Below are positions 59,201-64,000 of a stretch of DNA of 64,000 nt, one piece after another. The notes under the pieces were generated by a model. The model made no database searches. It was not told the origin of the DNA and saw nothing but the letters and a program-made list of their open reading frames with translations. Source of the stretch: Amphiura filiformis (lineage: Eukaryota; Echinodermata; Ophiuroidea; Amphilepidida; Amphiuridae); NCBI RefSeq assembly GCF_039555335.1, contig NC_092641.1, positions 38,706,437 to 38,770,436 of the forward strand, read 5' to 3'. A program made the translations under genes and the position numbers. Numbering within the stretch: the first letter of the stretch is position 1; each line of letters begins with the position of its first letter.

Positions 59201-59972
59201 CCCATGTGTATAAATGGGTACTGGCATTCTTAAATGCTGGGAAGGTAACAGACTCGCTGTGTAGGAGGAGTGCATGCGATCCCCCACAGCAACATTTCAC
59301 GGTGTAGTCTGGCCTAATCGCTAACGAAAGAAAGATGGGCACTCTGTCCTGTAAAATACAGGTTCGACTTCTTTTTTTTAATCATAATAAAATCCTTCGA
59401 AAGAAAAACACTTATAGTTATGAAACTGACGGTTTCACGAGCATTAGCCCTGGACATATCTAGGGGGTGCAAATGGTCGCGCACGCACCCTGGGTCTATA
59501 TGCCTAAAACATGCAGTCATGGGGGGGGGGGGCATTTTAGAGCTATTCCTGCCCGGGGTCTAAGGTTTCTGGACACGCCCCTGATTTTTATTCCGGTAAT
59601 GTTGAATGTAGCTCTCGATCCCCTTGTGGCTCTTAAAAGAGCTGTTCAAGTCAATTGAAGTTTTTCCAATTTATATAACTTTGAACACCAGTAGCAGATT
59701 GAAAAATATATAGGCTACCGGTGTACTTTTGGTACATGCATATTGAGAGCTATGAAGGCATTCTTAATACAAATCAATTTCTTACTGCATGCCATGTAGA
59801 GCCTGCGGTAAGTTCCGTCTTTTCCAGCAGCACCACATTCTTCATTCCTGCTTTAGCCAAATGATATGCAACACTGGTTCCGATAGCACCCCCTCCTATC
59901 ACTACCACCTCTGCTGTGTCTGTTACTCTCTTGGACAGTGGGTGCGCAGCATCCGTACTTCCATATCGACAC
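40892..59972 (-). CDS. DMGDH: Dimethylglycine dehydrogenase gene, 14 exons located, 5' exon missing
   Basis: Mitochondrial-matrix flavoenzyme of choline/betaine catabolism. It oxidatively demethylates N,N-dimethylglycine to sarcosine, passes electrons to ETF, and gives the one-carbon unit to tetrahydrofolate. Fourteen exons join with consistent phases and GT-AG borders: 59972-59786, 59041-58943, 58676-58512, 54693-54489, 53573-53325, 52658-52456, 50831-50548, 49866-49649, 48860-48730, 48210-47993, 46923-46766, 45572-45513, 41626-41489, 41071-40892. The ~2495 nt give ~830 codons, against ~866 residues in human DMGDH, so only the N-terminal presequence region is missing. Domain order is the FAD Rossmann motif GGGAIG, the flavinylation motif STWH, the DAO domain, FAO_M (GEPPFD, NRF), GCV_T (RRANWFE, SELHDLR, ELGWELY) and GCV_T C-terminal (TSGCYSY). 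HVDPYSLT and the C-terminal block fit DMGDH better than sarcosine dehydrogenase or PDPR. Exon 6 has an apparent one-base insertion, so this may be an allele with a break or an assembly error. Confidence 0.9.
41108..41215 (+). repeat. Poly-T and (ATC)n microsatellites
   Basis: T run at 41106-41129 and about eleven ATC triplets at 41172-41209, in the last DMGDH intron about 40 bp upstream of the final exon. The open frames here are simple sequence. Confidence 0.95.
41345..41476. repeat. Short inverted-repeat element beside DMGDH exon 13
   Basis: GACTAGTTTGCGTATGACGTC is mirrored by GACGTCAGACGCAAACTAGTC. The right part (CCAATCACG.CGCGCCTTTGCC) also occurs at 19840-19870. It ends about 12 bp from the exon 13 donor. 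Confidence 0.7.
41489..41626 (-). CDS. DMGDH: DMGDH exon 13
   Basis: Forty-six codons, phase 0 on both sides, reading [20 protein letters not shown], then KRAYIVI and [16 protein letters not shown]. This matches DFIGKQAL...KRRLVCLTL...DVDPEGNESIWYNGK. The acceptor is TCATCTGCAG/AAAACC and the donor GGAAAG/GTAAAA. Confidence 0.9.
41663..42890. mobile_element. Three nested inverted-repeat elements
   Basis: The outer palindromic element has ends GGCCCATACGCGTTCAATTA (from ~41663) and the matching TTGAACGTGTATGGGCC (to ~42890). The middle element, 41808-42871, begins CAGCCTGTCTCAAAAAAAG, has ~210-bp inverted arms and is bordered by TA on both sides. The inner element, about 42288-42535, has arms AAGGTCCGTATGCACAAAAG and its complement. 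All lie in DMGDH intron 12 next to the Tc1 copy. No transposase is present. Confidence 0.85.
43120..45098 (+). mobile_element. Tc1-type DNA transposon, ~1.98 kb, long terminal inverted repeats
   Basis: The element lies between TA dinucleotides (43118-43119 and 45099-45100). Ends are CTGCGCCAATAAAGTATCC and its reverse complement. TIRs are ~205 bp (43120-43325 and 44894-45098) with few mismatches. It lies in DMGDH intron 12, on the strand opposite to the gene, and encloses one transposase reading region. Confidence 0.93.
43485..44640 (+). pseudogene. Tc1-family transposase (DD34E), intron-containing and frameshifted
   Basis: The first exon (43485-43788) encodes an HTH region ([20 protein letters not shown]) followed by RSGRPRIT, the paired-type DNA-binding layout of Tc1 transposases. 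It ends at ACAG/GTAAGAATT. An intron (43789-43919) ends in TTTTTTCAG, and exon 2 (43920-44640) resumes as APQIRKRL. The catalytic domain shows LFTDEYRV (first Asp), [11 protein letters not shown] (second Asp) and [12 protein letters not shown] (Glu), with 34 residues between the second Asp and the Glu. A one-base frameshift near 44375-44385 separates the first Asp segment from the rest. The copy is therefore probably inactive, unless the shift is a sequencing error. TGA stop at 44640. Confidence 0.88.
45513..45572 (-). CDS. DMGDH: DMGDH exon 12, a 20-codon micro-exon
   Basis: Found because exons 11 and 13 leave a gap where the family has EM...PLEAGLEYFVKL. The 60 nt read [20 protein letters not shown], phase 0 on both sides, with acceptor TTTGCTTACAG/TTTTC and donor GAAAAG/GTAATG. 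The usual glycine of EAG is Asp here. It lies between a LINE 3' end (45740-46052) and a Tc1 element (43120-45098). Confidence 0.82.
45740..46052 (-). pseudogene. LINE ORF2 C-terminal remnant
   Basis: The minus strand reads [19 protein letters not shown], then after small frame breaks YIQ.LLGD and [17 protein letters not shown], followed by a run of ATG triplets. LRLPDDEP and [13 protein letters not shown] are typical of the extreme C-terminus of non-LTR retrotransposon ORF2 proteins. It is 5'-truncated, as is common for LINE insertions. Confidence 0.7.
46377..46668. mobile_element. MITE with ~30-bp inverted repeats
   Basis: The left end ATATCGGGGGTCAGAACC and AAAAGGCCCTAAGT is mirrored by ACTTAGGGCCTTTTGGCTCT and GACCCTTCGATAT on the right. 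About 290 bp, non-coding, in the intron between DMGDH exons 11 and 12. Confidence 0.8.
46766..46923 (-). CDS. DMGDH: DMGDH exon 11
   Basis: It reads [20 protein letters not shown], then [20 protein letters not shown], after completing the Gly of [11 protein letters not shown] and the L.LRLE segment are conserved folate-domain blocks. The acceptor is CCCTTTCGTAG/GTGAGC and the donor TCGGAG/GTTAGT, ending in phase 0. Confidence 0.92.
47458..48103. repeat. 323-bp tandem duplication carrying part of DMGDH exon 10
   Basis: Positions 47458-47780 and 47781-48103 are near-identical with a period of 323 bp. The second copy contains the 3' half of real exon 10 and its donor site. The first copy therefore contains a pseudo-exon (47670-47780, minus strand, reading [20 protein letters not shown]) with an intact donor but no acceptor. 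A handful of substitutions separate the copies (for example QVAG versus QVVG), so the duplication looks recent. Confidence 0.9.
47993..48210 (-). CDS. DMGDH: DMGDH exon 10
   Basis: It reads [53 protein letters not shown] and [11 protein letters not shown]. It matches the DMGDH blocks VEIKNITDELGVLGVAGP and VTAIRISYTGELGWE. The acceptor is AAATCAAG/ATGGATG and the donor ACCG/GTAAAT. Its 3' half lies inside a 323-bp tandem duplication. Confidence 0.92.
48526..48716. mobile_element. ~190-bp palindromic MITE (family copy C)
   Basis: Ends are ATTCCAGTTGAAATCCATAC and its complement GTATGGATTTCAACTGGAAT. Same family as 9726-9893 and 13172-13380. Non-coding. Confidence 0.85.
48730..48860 (-). CDS. 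DMGDH: DMGDH exon 9
   Basis: It reads [20 protein letters not shown], then [18 protein letters not shown]. It corresponds to the GCV_T block GRVYAELTV...FLLITGSGSELHDLRW. The acceptor is GATCTTTCAG/GTGGGT and the donor CTGAG/GTTAGT, ending in phase 2; exon 10 completes the arginine codon. Confidence 0.9.
49387..49634. mobile_element. MITE with ~58-bp inverted arms beside DMGDH exon 8
   Basis: GTAAAAACTCGATAGTTAGC at 49387 is mirrored by GCTAACTATCGAGTTTTTAC ending at 49634, and the arms continue through GCGCTTTTGAAAACATG. It lies in the intron only 14 bp beyond the exon 8 end. Confidence 0.85.
49649..49866 (-). CDS. DMGDH: DMGDH exon 8: start of GCV_T folate-binding domain
   Basis: It reads [50 protein letters not shown] and ELVAGDLPE. 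It matches the aminomethyltransferase-like N-terminus (RR.NWFEPV, TDLS.FGKF...G). The acceptor is TATTTTAG/GTTGGG and the donor GAG/GTAATATC. A palindromic MITE begins 14 bp past the exon end. Confidence 0.9.
50007..50297. mobile_element. MITE with inverted ends
   Basis: GCCTACAATCCCGGTCATAA at the left and TTTATGACCGGGATTGTAGG at the right. GTTGGAACACTT and AAGTGTTCCAAC lie just inside. About 290 bp, DMGDH intron 7. Confidence 0.82.
50548..50831 (-). CDS. DMGDH: DMGDH exon 7: end of oxidoreductase domain and FAO_M
   Basis: It reads [20 protein letters not shown], then [33 protein letters not shown] and [15 protein letters not shown]. It holds the C-terminal FAD-contact loop (GIIHSGG) and the FAO_M segment (GEPPFD..DPNRF) typical of the DMGDH/SARDH family. 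The acceptor is TGTTTTCAG/TGGTGG and the donor GCTG/GTGAGC. The 284 nt are phase-consistent with exons 6 and 8. Confidence 0.92.
50955..52124. mobile_element. Foldback element with 38-bp TIRs enclosing a histone-type stem-loop array
   Basis: The left end CAATTGGTAAGTTTTTAGCG (50955-50992) is matched by the reverse complement of 52087-52124, about 38 bp with three mismatches. Between them lie ten ~88-bp direct repeats and one inverted copy of the same stem-loop. It lies in DMGDH intron 6. No transposase frame is seen. Confidence 0.82.
51000..51855 (-). repeat. ~88-bp tandem repeat, each unit with a histone-mRNA-type 3' stem-loop
   Basis: On the minus strand most units contain GGCTCTTTTCAGAGCC followed by ACCA, usually preceded by GAAC. 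This fits the metazoan replication-dependent histone 3' stem-loop consensus GGYYYTTHTNARRRCC. Copies are at 51012, 51101, 51188, 51262, 51351, 51439, 51528, 51688 and 51789 (each +15 bp). Two of these carry a single stem mismatch, and a truncated tenth unit is at 51617. One inverted copy is at 51976-51991. About 20 nt after the stem-loop, many units have the purine-rich AGCAGAAAGGCGAGG, positioned like a histone downstream element. No histone coding sequence is present. The minus strand is also the sense strand of DMGDH. Confidence 0.88.
52456..52658 (-). CDS. DMGDH: DMGDH exon 6, with apparent +1 frameshift near its 3' end
   Basis: Reads [40 protein letters not shown] and [10 protein letters not shown]. 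After the TGG of FW the expected V-A-A continues only if one T is skipped. The next frame then reads VAAVKC and joins in phase to SGGIIHSGG of exon 7 through the donor TGTAG/GTACCG. Without the skip, a stop codon falls at the exon end. A weaker alternative donor, TTCTG/GTGTTG, would also restore phase but removes six conserved residues. Confidence 0.85.
53325..53573 (-). CDS. DMGDH: DMGDH exon 5
   Basis: Begins by completing a Gly codon, then reads [49 protein letters not shown] and GLLIGPYE. These are strongly conserved DMGDH blocks (HQY, RDL.GSYY.RQE.GL..GPYE). The acceptor is ATCTGTAG/GTGTGT and the donor CAAG/GTTCGT, ending in phase 1. Confidence 0.92.
54489..54693 (-). CDS. DMGDH: DMGDH exon 4
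   Basis: It reads [20 protein letters not shown], then [14 protein letters not shown] and KRVVNSAG. It corresponds to the FAD-dependent oxidoreductase segment DGHIDPYSLT...RIVNAAG. The acceptor is ATTTTTTAG/ATTACA and the donor GGCAG/GTAAGC, ending in phase 1. The preceding intron (54694-58511) is the largest and holds LINE and MITE debris. Confidence 0.9.
55740..57656 (-). pseudogene. Non-LTR retrotransposon (LINE) reverse transcriptase, decayed
   Basis: Minus-strand fragments in order are [20 protein letters not shown] (57.5 kb), [20 protein letters not shown] (57.1 kb), [20 protein letters not shown], then [13 protein letters not shown] (RT motif A, ~56.95 kb), [13 protein letters not shown] (motif B, ~56.78 kb) and [20 protein letters not shown] (~56.3 kb). 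Several frameshifts and stops break it. The YADD-type catalytic block expected between motif B and the C-terminal part is absent; a GC-rich repeat (56443-56670) sits at that place. It lies in DMGDH intron 3. Reading at 55.27-55.69 kb is open but unrecognised. Confidence 0.82.
56443..56670 (+). repeat. GC-rich dispersed repeat inserted in the LINE
   Basis: Purine-rich run of GGGCGGC/GAAGAAG words between CGCGTATTTGGGGG and TTTTAGGGCGCTAGCGC. A related copy in the opposite orientation is at 27960-28200 (GGCGCTAGCACCCTAAAAGC to AATACGCGCATGGG). It is low-complexity, so open frames through it are not evidence of coding. Confidence 0.75.
57690..58505 (+). repeat. Dispersed repeat, copy 2, ending at DMGDH exon 3
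   Basis: Same order of conserved words as 14270-14830, with an extra insert around 58160-58430. It ends within about 10 bp of the exon 3 donor site. Confidence 0.7.
58512..58676 (-). CDS. DMGDH: DMGDH exon 3
   Basis: Fifty-five codons, phase 0 at both ends, reading [16 protein letters not shown], then RFDEARYEQ and [14 protein letters not shown]. It matches the DMGDH stretch ending in PLLNMNK. The acceptor is TTTCACTAG/GAAGTT and the donor AAG/GTAAAAC. A dispersed repeat also present near 14.3-14.8 kb runs up to this donor. Confidence 0.88.
58943..59041 (-). CDS. DMGDH: DMGDH exon 2
   Basis: Thirty-three codons, phase 0 at both ends, reading [10 protein letters not shown]...DLEKETGQ. This continues STWHA into the family motif HA(A/T)GLTTYF. 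The acceptor is CTCTCACAG/ACAGGCC; the other AG four bases downstream would break the frame. The donor is CAG/GTATGTG. A tRNA-derived SINE starts about 34 bp upstream of the acceptor. Confidence 0.88.
59076..59350 (+). repeat. tRNA-derived SINE
   Basis: The tRNA-like head GGGGAGCACGGTTGCCGAGC has an A-box-like segment and a B box GGGTTCGAGCCCC (59130-59142). It is followed by a non-tRNA body (AAGGCACTTTATCTCAATTA). Acceptor ends do not pair, so it is a SINE and not a tRNA gene. It lies antisense to DMGDH just upstream of exon 2. Confidence 0.75.
59617..59655 (-). other. Isolated histone-like stem-loop
   Basis: The minus strand reads AACAGCTCTTTTAAGAGCC followed by ACAAGG, a near match to the histone 3' stem-loop with the first stem G replaced by A. 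It lies in DMGDH intron 1, outside any array. Confidence 0.45.
59786..59972 (-). CDS. DMGDH: DMGDH exon 1 of those found: FAD-binding motif and flavinylation site
   Basis: The exon carries the dinucleotide-binding motif [20 protein letters not shown], then [15 protein letters not shown]. The histidine of STWH corresponds to the covalent FAD attachment residue of mammalian DMGDH (His91 in human). The acceptor is CAACCAAAAG/GTGTCG and the donor GCA/GTAAGAAA. One base at the 5' edge completes a codon from an upstream exon, so this is not the first exon. Residues before the Rossmann motif ([15 protein letters not shown]) look like the end of a presequence or linker. An in-frame ATG at 59998 lies upstream of the acceptor and is probably not the real start. 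Confidence 0.9.
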
Positions 59973-59992
59973 CTTTTGGTTGAAAAAAAAAC

Positions 59993-60445
59993 ACACATTA
60001 TGGAAAAGTTTCAATACAAAAACGATTCTCTTATAAACCGTCATGCGCACAGTTTCCACCTCGATACACCTGAACACATATTTTCGTCCAAGAGCTCTCA
60101 AGCAAGCAGTGAATTGTCTTCGCACAATCTTTGACACTACACGGTTGAGTGCATAGCAATGTAAGAGCTGTGGAGCTTCTAGCTGAAAAAATGGGCCTCT
60201 TTGATTGGTTTTTGTCGAAACCTCAAGTGTTCCCTTCACCCAATCAGAATTTTTTAAATATCAAACGAAAGCTAAAACTTCCCCCTAAAAACACTTTTCG
60301 TCACTTGGTCAACAGATAACGCAATTCAATGATATAGCAATTCGAATGTGGAAAATCTGTTGAAAACTACCTCTCCAAGCACATTTTTGACCAAAATGTA
60401 GGTTTTAAAAGTCAAAACCTCAAGTGTTCCTTACAATATTTTTCA
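59993..60445 (-). repeat. Dispersed repeat, copy 2
   Basis: Reverse-complement copy of 11119-11576, including TTTCCACCTCGATACACCTG and CCTCAAGTGTTCCTTACAAT. It lies just upstream of the first DMGDH exon found, so it is intronic or upstream sequence. Confidence 0.85.
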
Positions 60446-62755
60446 AATTTTATGTCATTAAATGAAAATGCACATTTATATTGTCCATATACTAGCGTCA
60501 CTAGAATGAGCAATGGCCAATTCTCTTTAAATTGCAAATCTTGTGCAAAAAGTTACTATTTTCACCTGTTTTGTCATACGGTTGTAAATTCAATGAACTA
60601 TCCAAGCCATTTTCCTCAATACAAAGGCTGTTACAGTTGTTATGTGCCCCCAAAATGTTCCATATTATATTCATTAAGAGTTTTAGTCATCAGATATTGG
60701 TTTTCACTTGCTTTGACATTTAGCTCCAATGGTTTGTACATGGAATGTTCTTGAAACTCATGGAATATTCTGGAAACATAATAGAAGCTACTAGAATGAT
60801 CATAAGATTGCCACAGTACAGTGTAAGTATTGGTGCTATGATTTTGATTGGTTTGTGAAATGATGCACACAGATTAATCATTCTGATTGTCTTGTGATGA
60901 TTAAGAAAGGTACTATAATTTGTGGGGGATTGTTCTAGAAGGGGACAAATTAGATATACGGCCTGGGGATTAAATTAATTTGGCAGCAGTGTGAAGTTCT
61001 AAGAGGGATCTCTGTGAAATTTATGTTAGCCAGTATTGGTACAAAAGTTACCATAATTAAAGTCTTCAAACTTCGGTTCGCGGTTCTTGTGTGTTGGAGA
61101 GAATAAAATATGCCATAGGCGGTTGTAGAGCCAATACATGCTCGATTGCTTTGTCAACAAAGATTGCTCACGAGATCTCCAGAGCTCTGTGAGATCTCCG
61201 AGAGAGGAGCTTACGGTCAAGTTCAACATAGAAGACCATTTTGAAAGCACTAGAATACCAGCTAGGATATTGAAAACATACCGATAGTCTTCAGGACTTG
61301 GACTGAGACTGTGGTAGACCAGGGGTTTCCCTATAGGGTAGACAGGATCTTGGACATTGGCGGATCTTGGATCATGAACTGAGCCCATCAAAGGAATCTC
61401 ATCAGAACTTCAGCCAATCAAGATAGGTTTTGTTAAGTAACCATATCAAAAGAACTCTGAATCTAGTAATTTAAGTTAATTCTCGTATCAAATTTGTGAT
61501 TTGATTGATAGCCATAGGCCTACTGCACTATTTAAGTTTTTTGATTTAATAAACAGTGTGTTTGCGTGTCGGGTAGCAAGTGATTTTGGCCTGGGTCATA
61601 GTGTCCATAACACCGTAGGCGGTAGGCCTATAGGCCCTAATACAAGTTAAATGGATGTTTCATGAAGTTAGCACCGGCTTCGTTTTTTAAGGTGTCAGAT
61701 ATCCGGCTGTATGAATGATTATTTTTACAATGCTCCATATACACCGGGTGTACCCGAAAAAATACCGGGTGAATAGGGGGCCTACATAGCCTAGTGGTTG
61801 AATTATACTTAACCTGTAGTCATAATAATGTAGTCATATAGGTTCATGATGGTATAAAAATCTCGTCGTTTTTGCATTAAGTTGAGGGGATGTGGATCAC
61901 GAGGACATTTCTCATATAGATCATGTTGACGGAACACAAATAGGCCAATAATTCAGTGCGGCAGACCAGGCCTTGATTTTCAGAACATTTCCTTTGAACA
62001 GTGCAATGCAAAATGCAAAAACAATCGGTTTTGGTGAGTTTTATTTATTTATTTATTTATTTATTTTATTTTATTCTGACGATAGGCGTTTTAGGGATGT
62101 AATCAATTGGCCTACTATTTCCATCACTTGTATCCGCCTCTCCAGGGCGCGATGTAGGGCTGTTAAGACCCCCTTCGTCAGAATCGCTGTCACAAAGACC
62201 CCTTTTTTGAACACATGCCCCCATTTTTCTATTCAATCTATCACTCGAAGGTCTTGTTCAAATATAAAAGCAACTTTCGTTTTATCAAAGATAGCCTACT
62301 AGTGCACCTGTAGCTGTTAGCAAGAGCACGTGTATCTGGATTGATATGTTGGATAAAACTTCTGGAGTTGCAGCGGCGAGAAGGTCCGGTAACTGGCGTT
62401 AGGTAGGCCTCTGGGGATGCATCGTTGATGATCTTGTACAATAAGGTGCAGACGTGCAGATCTTCTGCGGTCCCCCTATCCAGAGAGACTTAGGCCTACA
62501 TTAGGCCGTGCCAAAAAATTCTTTGCCCCCCCCCCCTTTATAGTTCACCACCCCCTTTATAGTTCACCACCCCGGAGGTACACATAATTATTGCACCACC
62601 CCTGGTACAATTATACCGAATGCAACTTGTTGAGTCAAGTCCTCGTTTACGGAGTTTAGGGTTAGGGTTGGGGTAGGGCAGTCTTGAAATAAGACTAGTA
62701 GAGTTACACCCTATTCGGCAATCGCTCCCCGGCCCACCCTATAATGTGTTGCTAT
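60446..62755. other. Upstream flank or intron of DMGDH, no exon recognised
   Basis: The missing first DMGDH exon might lie here, but no presequence-like frame ending in the required phase was identified. A partial copy of the 14.9/62.8 kb TIR family is at 61845-61920. (TTTA)n at 62040-62072. Confidence 0.5.
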
Positions 62756-63104
62756 TTAAAGGGGCATTTCGTGATCCACAGCCTCATCCCCCCCCCCCTT
62801 TTCCCAAAAAAAGTTGAGATTTTTACACCACTGGATACCTCTGGCTACATAATGTTTATGTACCAAATATTTCTTGCAGATTAATTTGTTTAGCAAAAAT
62901 ATCGCCAAATTTGAATTTCGTTCTGGTGCACCAGAACGAAATTACAACACATTGTCTATGGAGCAGTGTAATACACATAATCATGCATAACTCGCAAACG
63001 CAAAATCGGAATCAACTGAAATTTTGGAAATAAGCTTTTTCGTGGATATCTACTGAAAAATGTCATAAAAAGAGGATGCTAGGATCACGAAATACTCCTT
63101 TAAA
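62756..63104. mobile_element. TIR element, same family as 14.86 kb, opposite orientation
   Basis: TTTAAAGGGGCATTTCGTGA to the right end CACGAAATACTCCTTTAAA. The interior CGCAAAATCGGAATCAACTG matches the 14.9 kb copy. Confidence 0.82.
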
Positions 63105-63558
63105 AGGGCATTCCACAGCCTCATCCCCCAGTGCCCCCACCCCCACTTTTCTCACTTTTTGATATTTTTATAGGCCCCTACCACTGGAAACTCTGGCTAC
63201 ATAGGCCTACTGTTTATGTACCAATAATTTCATGCAGATTAATTCGTTTAGCAAAAATATTATCAAATTTGAATTTAGTTTTGGTATACCATAACGAAAT
63301 GTCAACAGTGGCCTATGGAGCACCAGGGATATGGGAGCACTCAGTGGCGGCACTTTGGGGGGGGGGCAAAATCGGCAAATTTTGCGCAAAATTGCCGCAA
63401 AAAGCGGGGGCACTGTCATAATAATCATGCGTAGGCTAACTCGCAAAAATCGGAATCAACTGAAATTTTGGGAACAAGCTTTTTTCGTGGATATCTATTG
63501 ACAAAAAAGAAATCTATCATAAAAAGAGGATGCTAGGATCAAGAAATTCTCCTTTAAG
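63099..63558. mobile_element. Second adjacent TIR element of the same family, with an insertion
   Basis: It begins in the TTTAAA shared with the preceding copy and ends at AAGAAATTCTCCTTTAA. A ~90-bp insert at about 63335-63425 (poly-G, AAATCGGCAAATTTTGCG) interrupts it. Confidence 0.75.
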
Positions 63559-63684
63559 CAAAATAATAATTATTGTGTTATTCTAAAATACGCTGGGGTT
63601 CGTTAAAATACGATAGGCCTACCTGGCCCATACCGCCTTCCTGTATCAACCTCATATTGGAGCGCCCTCCCCAAAACAAGAGTA

Positions 63685-63742
63685 TTTCCAACAACAACAA
63701 CAACAACAACAACAACAAGAACAACAACAACAACAATATTAA
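63685..63742 (+). repeat. (AAC)n microsatellite
   Basis: About 16 AAC triplets with one interruption (AAGAAC). Confidence 0.95.
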
Positions 63743-64000
63743 CATTAAAACATGTTTATATCAGCAATATTAACATGTTGGAGCGTTAATAATGCCCATT
63801 AAACGTGTGTTAAATCGTATAAACATTCAACGCCTCCTAACTTTTACGGGTAAGTATATATAACGTGTTGAAGTGTTACGGTATTCTTTATGTTTAGAGA
63901 GTGGCATAGGCCTACATATATTTGTATATACTTTTGGCCACAATAAAGCATTGAAAAGTAAAACGTGATACAAAAACGTAGTGGGTCTACATACCCAGGC

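Noticed and set aside
61026..61391. 121-codon minus frame as the missing DMGDH first exon
   Set aside because: No mitochondrial presequence character and no junction in the required phase was evident.

Overview
This is a gene-poor, repeat-rich stretch of an animal nuclear genome. Its one recognisable host gene is split into at least 14 exons with GT-AG introns. The rest is AT-rich DNA filled with inverted-repeat (MITE/foldback) elements, tRNA-derived SINEs, decayed LINE and Penelope-like fragments, one Tc1-type transposon and several minisatellites. Frequent 'aggcctac/taggccta' words, the element types and a metazoan histone-type stem-loop suggest a marine invertebrate, perhaps an echinoderm or hemichordate. 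That assignment is inference only.

The gene is on the minus strand, about 59972 down to 40892, and encodes dimethylglycine dehydrogenase (DMGDH). This mitochondrial flavoenzyme of choline catabolism demethylates dimethylglycine to sarcosine and passes the one-carbon unit to tetrahydrofolate. I placed 14 exons from splice sites, reading phase and similarity to my memory of the family. They give about 830 codons covering the FAD-binding oxidoreductase domain, the FAO_M linker and both aminomethyltransferase (GCV_T) domains. The first exon, with start codon and mitochondrial presequence, was not found; it may lie between 59973 and 64000 or beyond the window. Exon 6 carries an apparent one-base insertion. 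The 3' half of exon 10 is duplicated in the next intron.

Layout: 1-8400 is dominated by a ~7.8 kb element with 50-bp terminal inverted repeats (TIRs), with other inverted repeats inside it. 8400-17300 holds several foldback elements and dispersed repeats. 17345-18695 is a 39-bp minisatellite organised into exact 360-bp higher-order units. 18700-32700 has more foldback elements, a long hairpin, SINEs, a Penelope-like remnant and related minisatellites. 33320-35180 is a ~1 kb direct duplication. 35715-39150 is a 78-bp minisatellite whose unit encodes a Walker A (P-loop) motif. 40892-59972 is DMGDH, with introns loaded with nested MITEs, a 2 kb Tc1 element, LINE pieces and an array of histone-mRNA-type 3' stem-loops. 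59990-64000 holds dispersed repeats.

The signals most worth following are the tandem histone-type stem-loop array lying in sense inside a DMGDH intron, the P-loop minisatellite, and the nested element cluster in DMGDH intron 12. No protein-coding gene could be supported outside DMGDH and the transposable elements.
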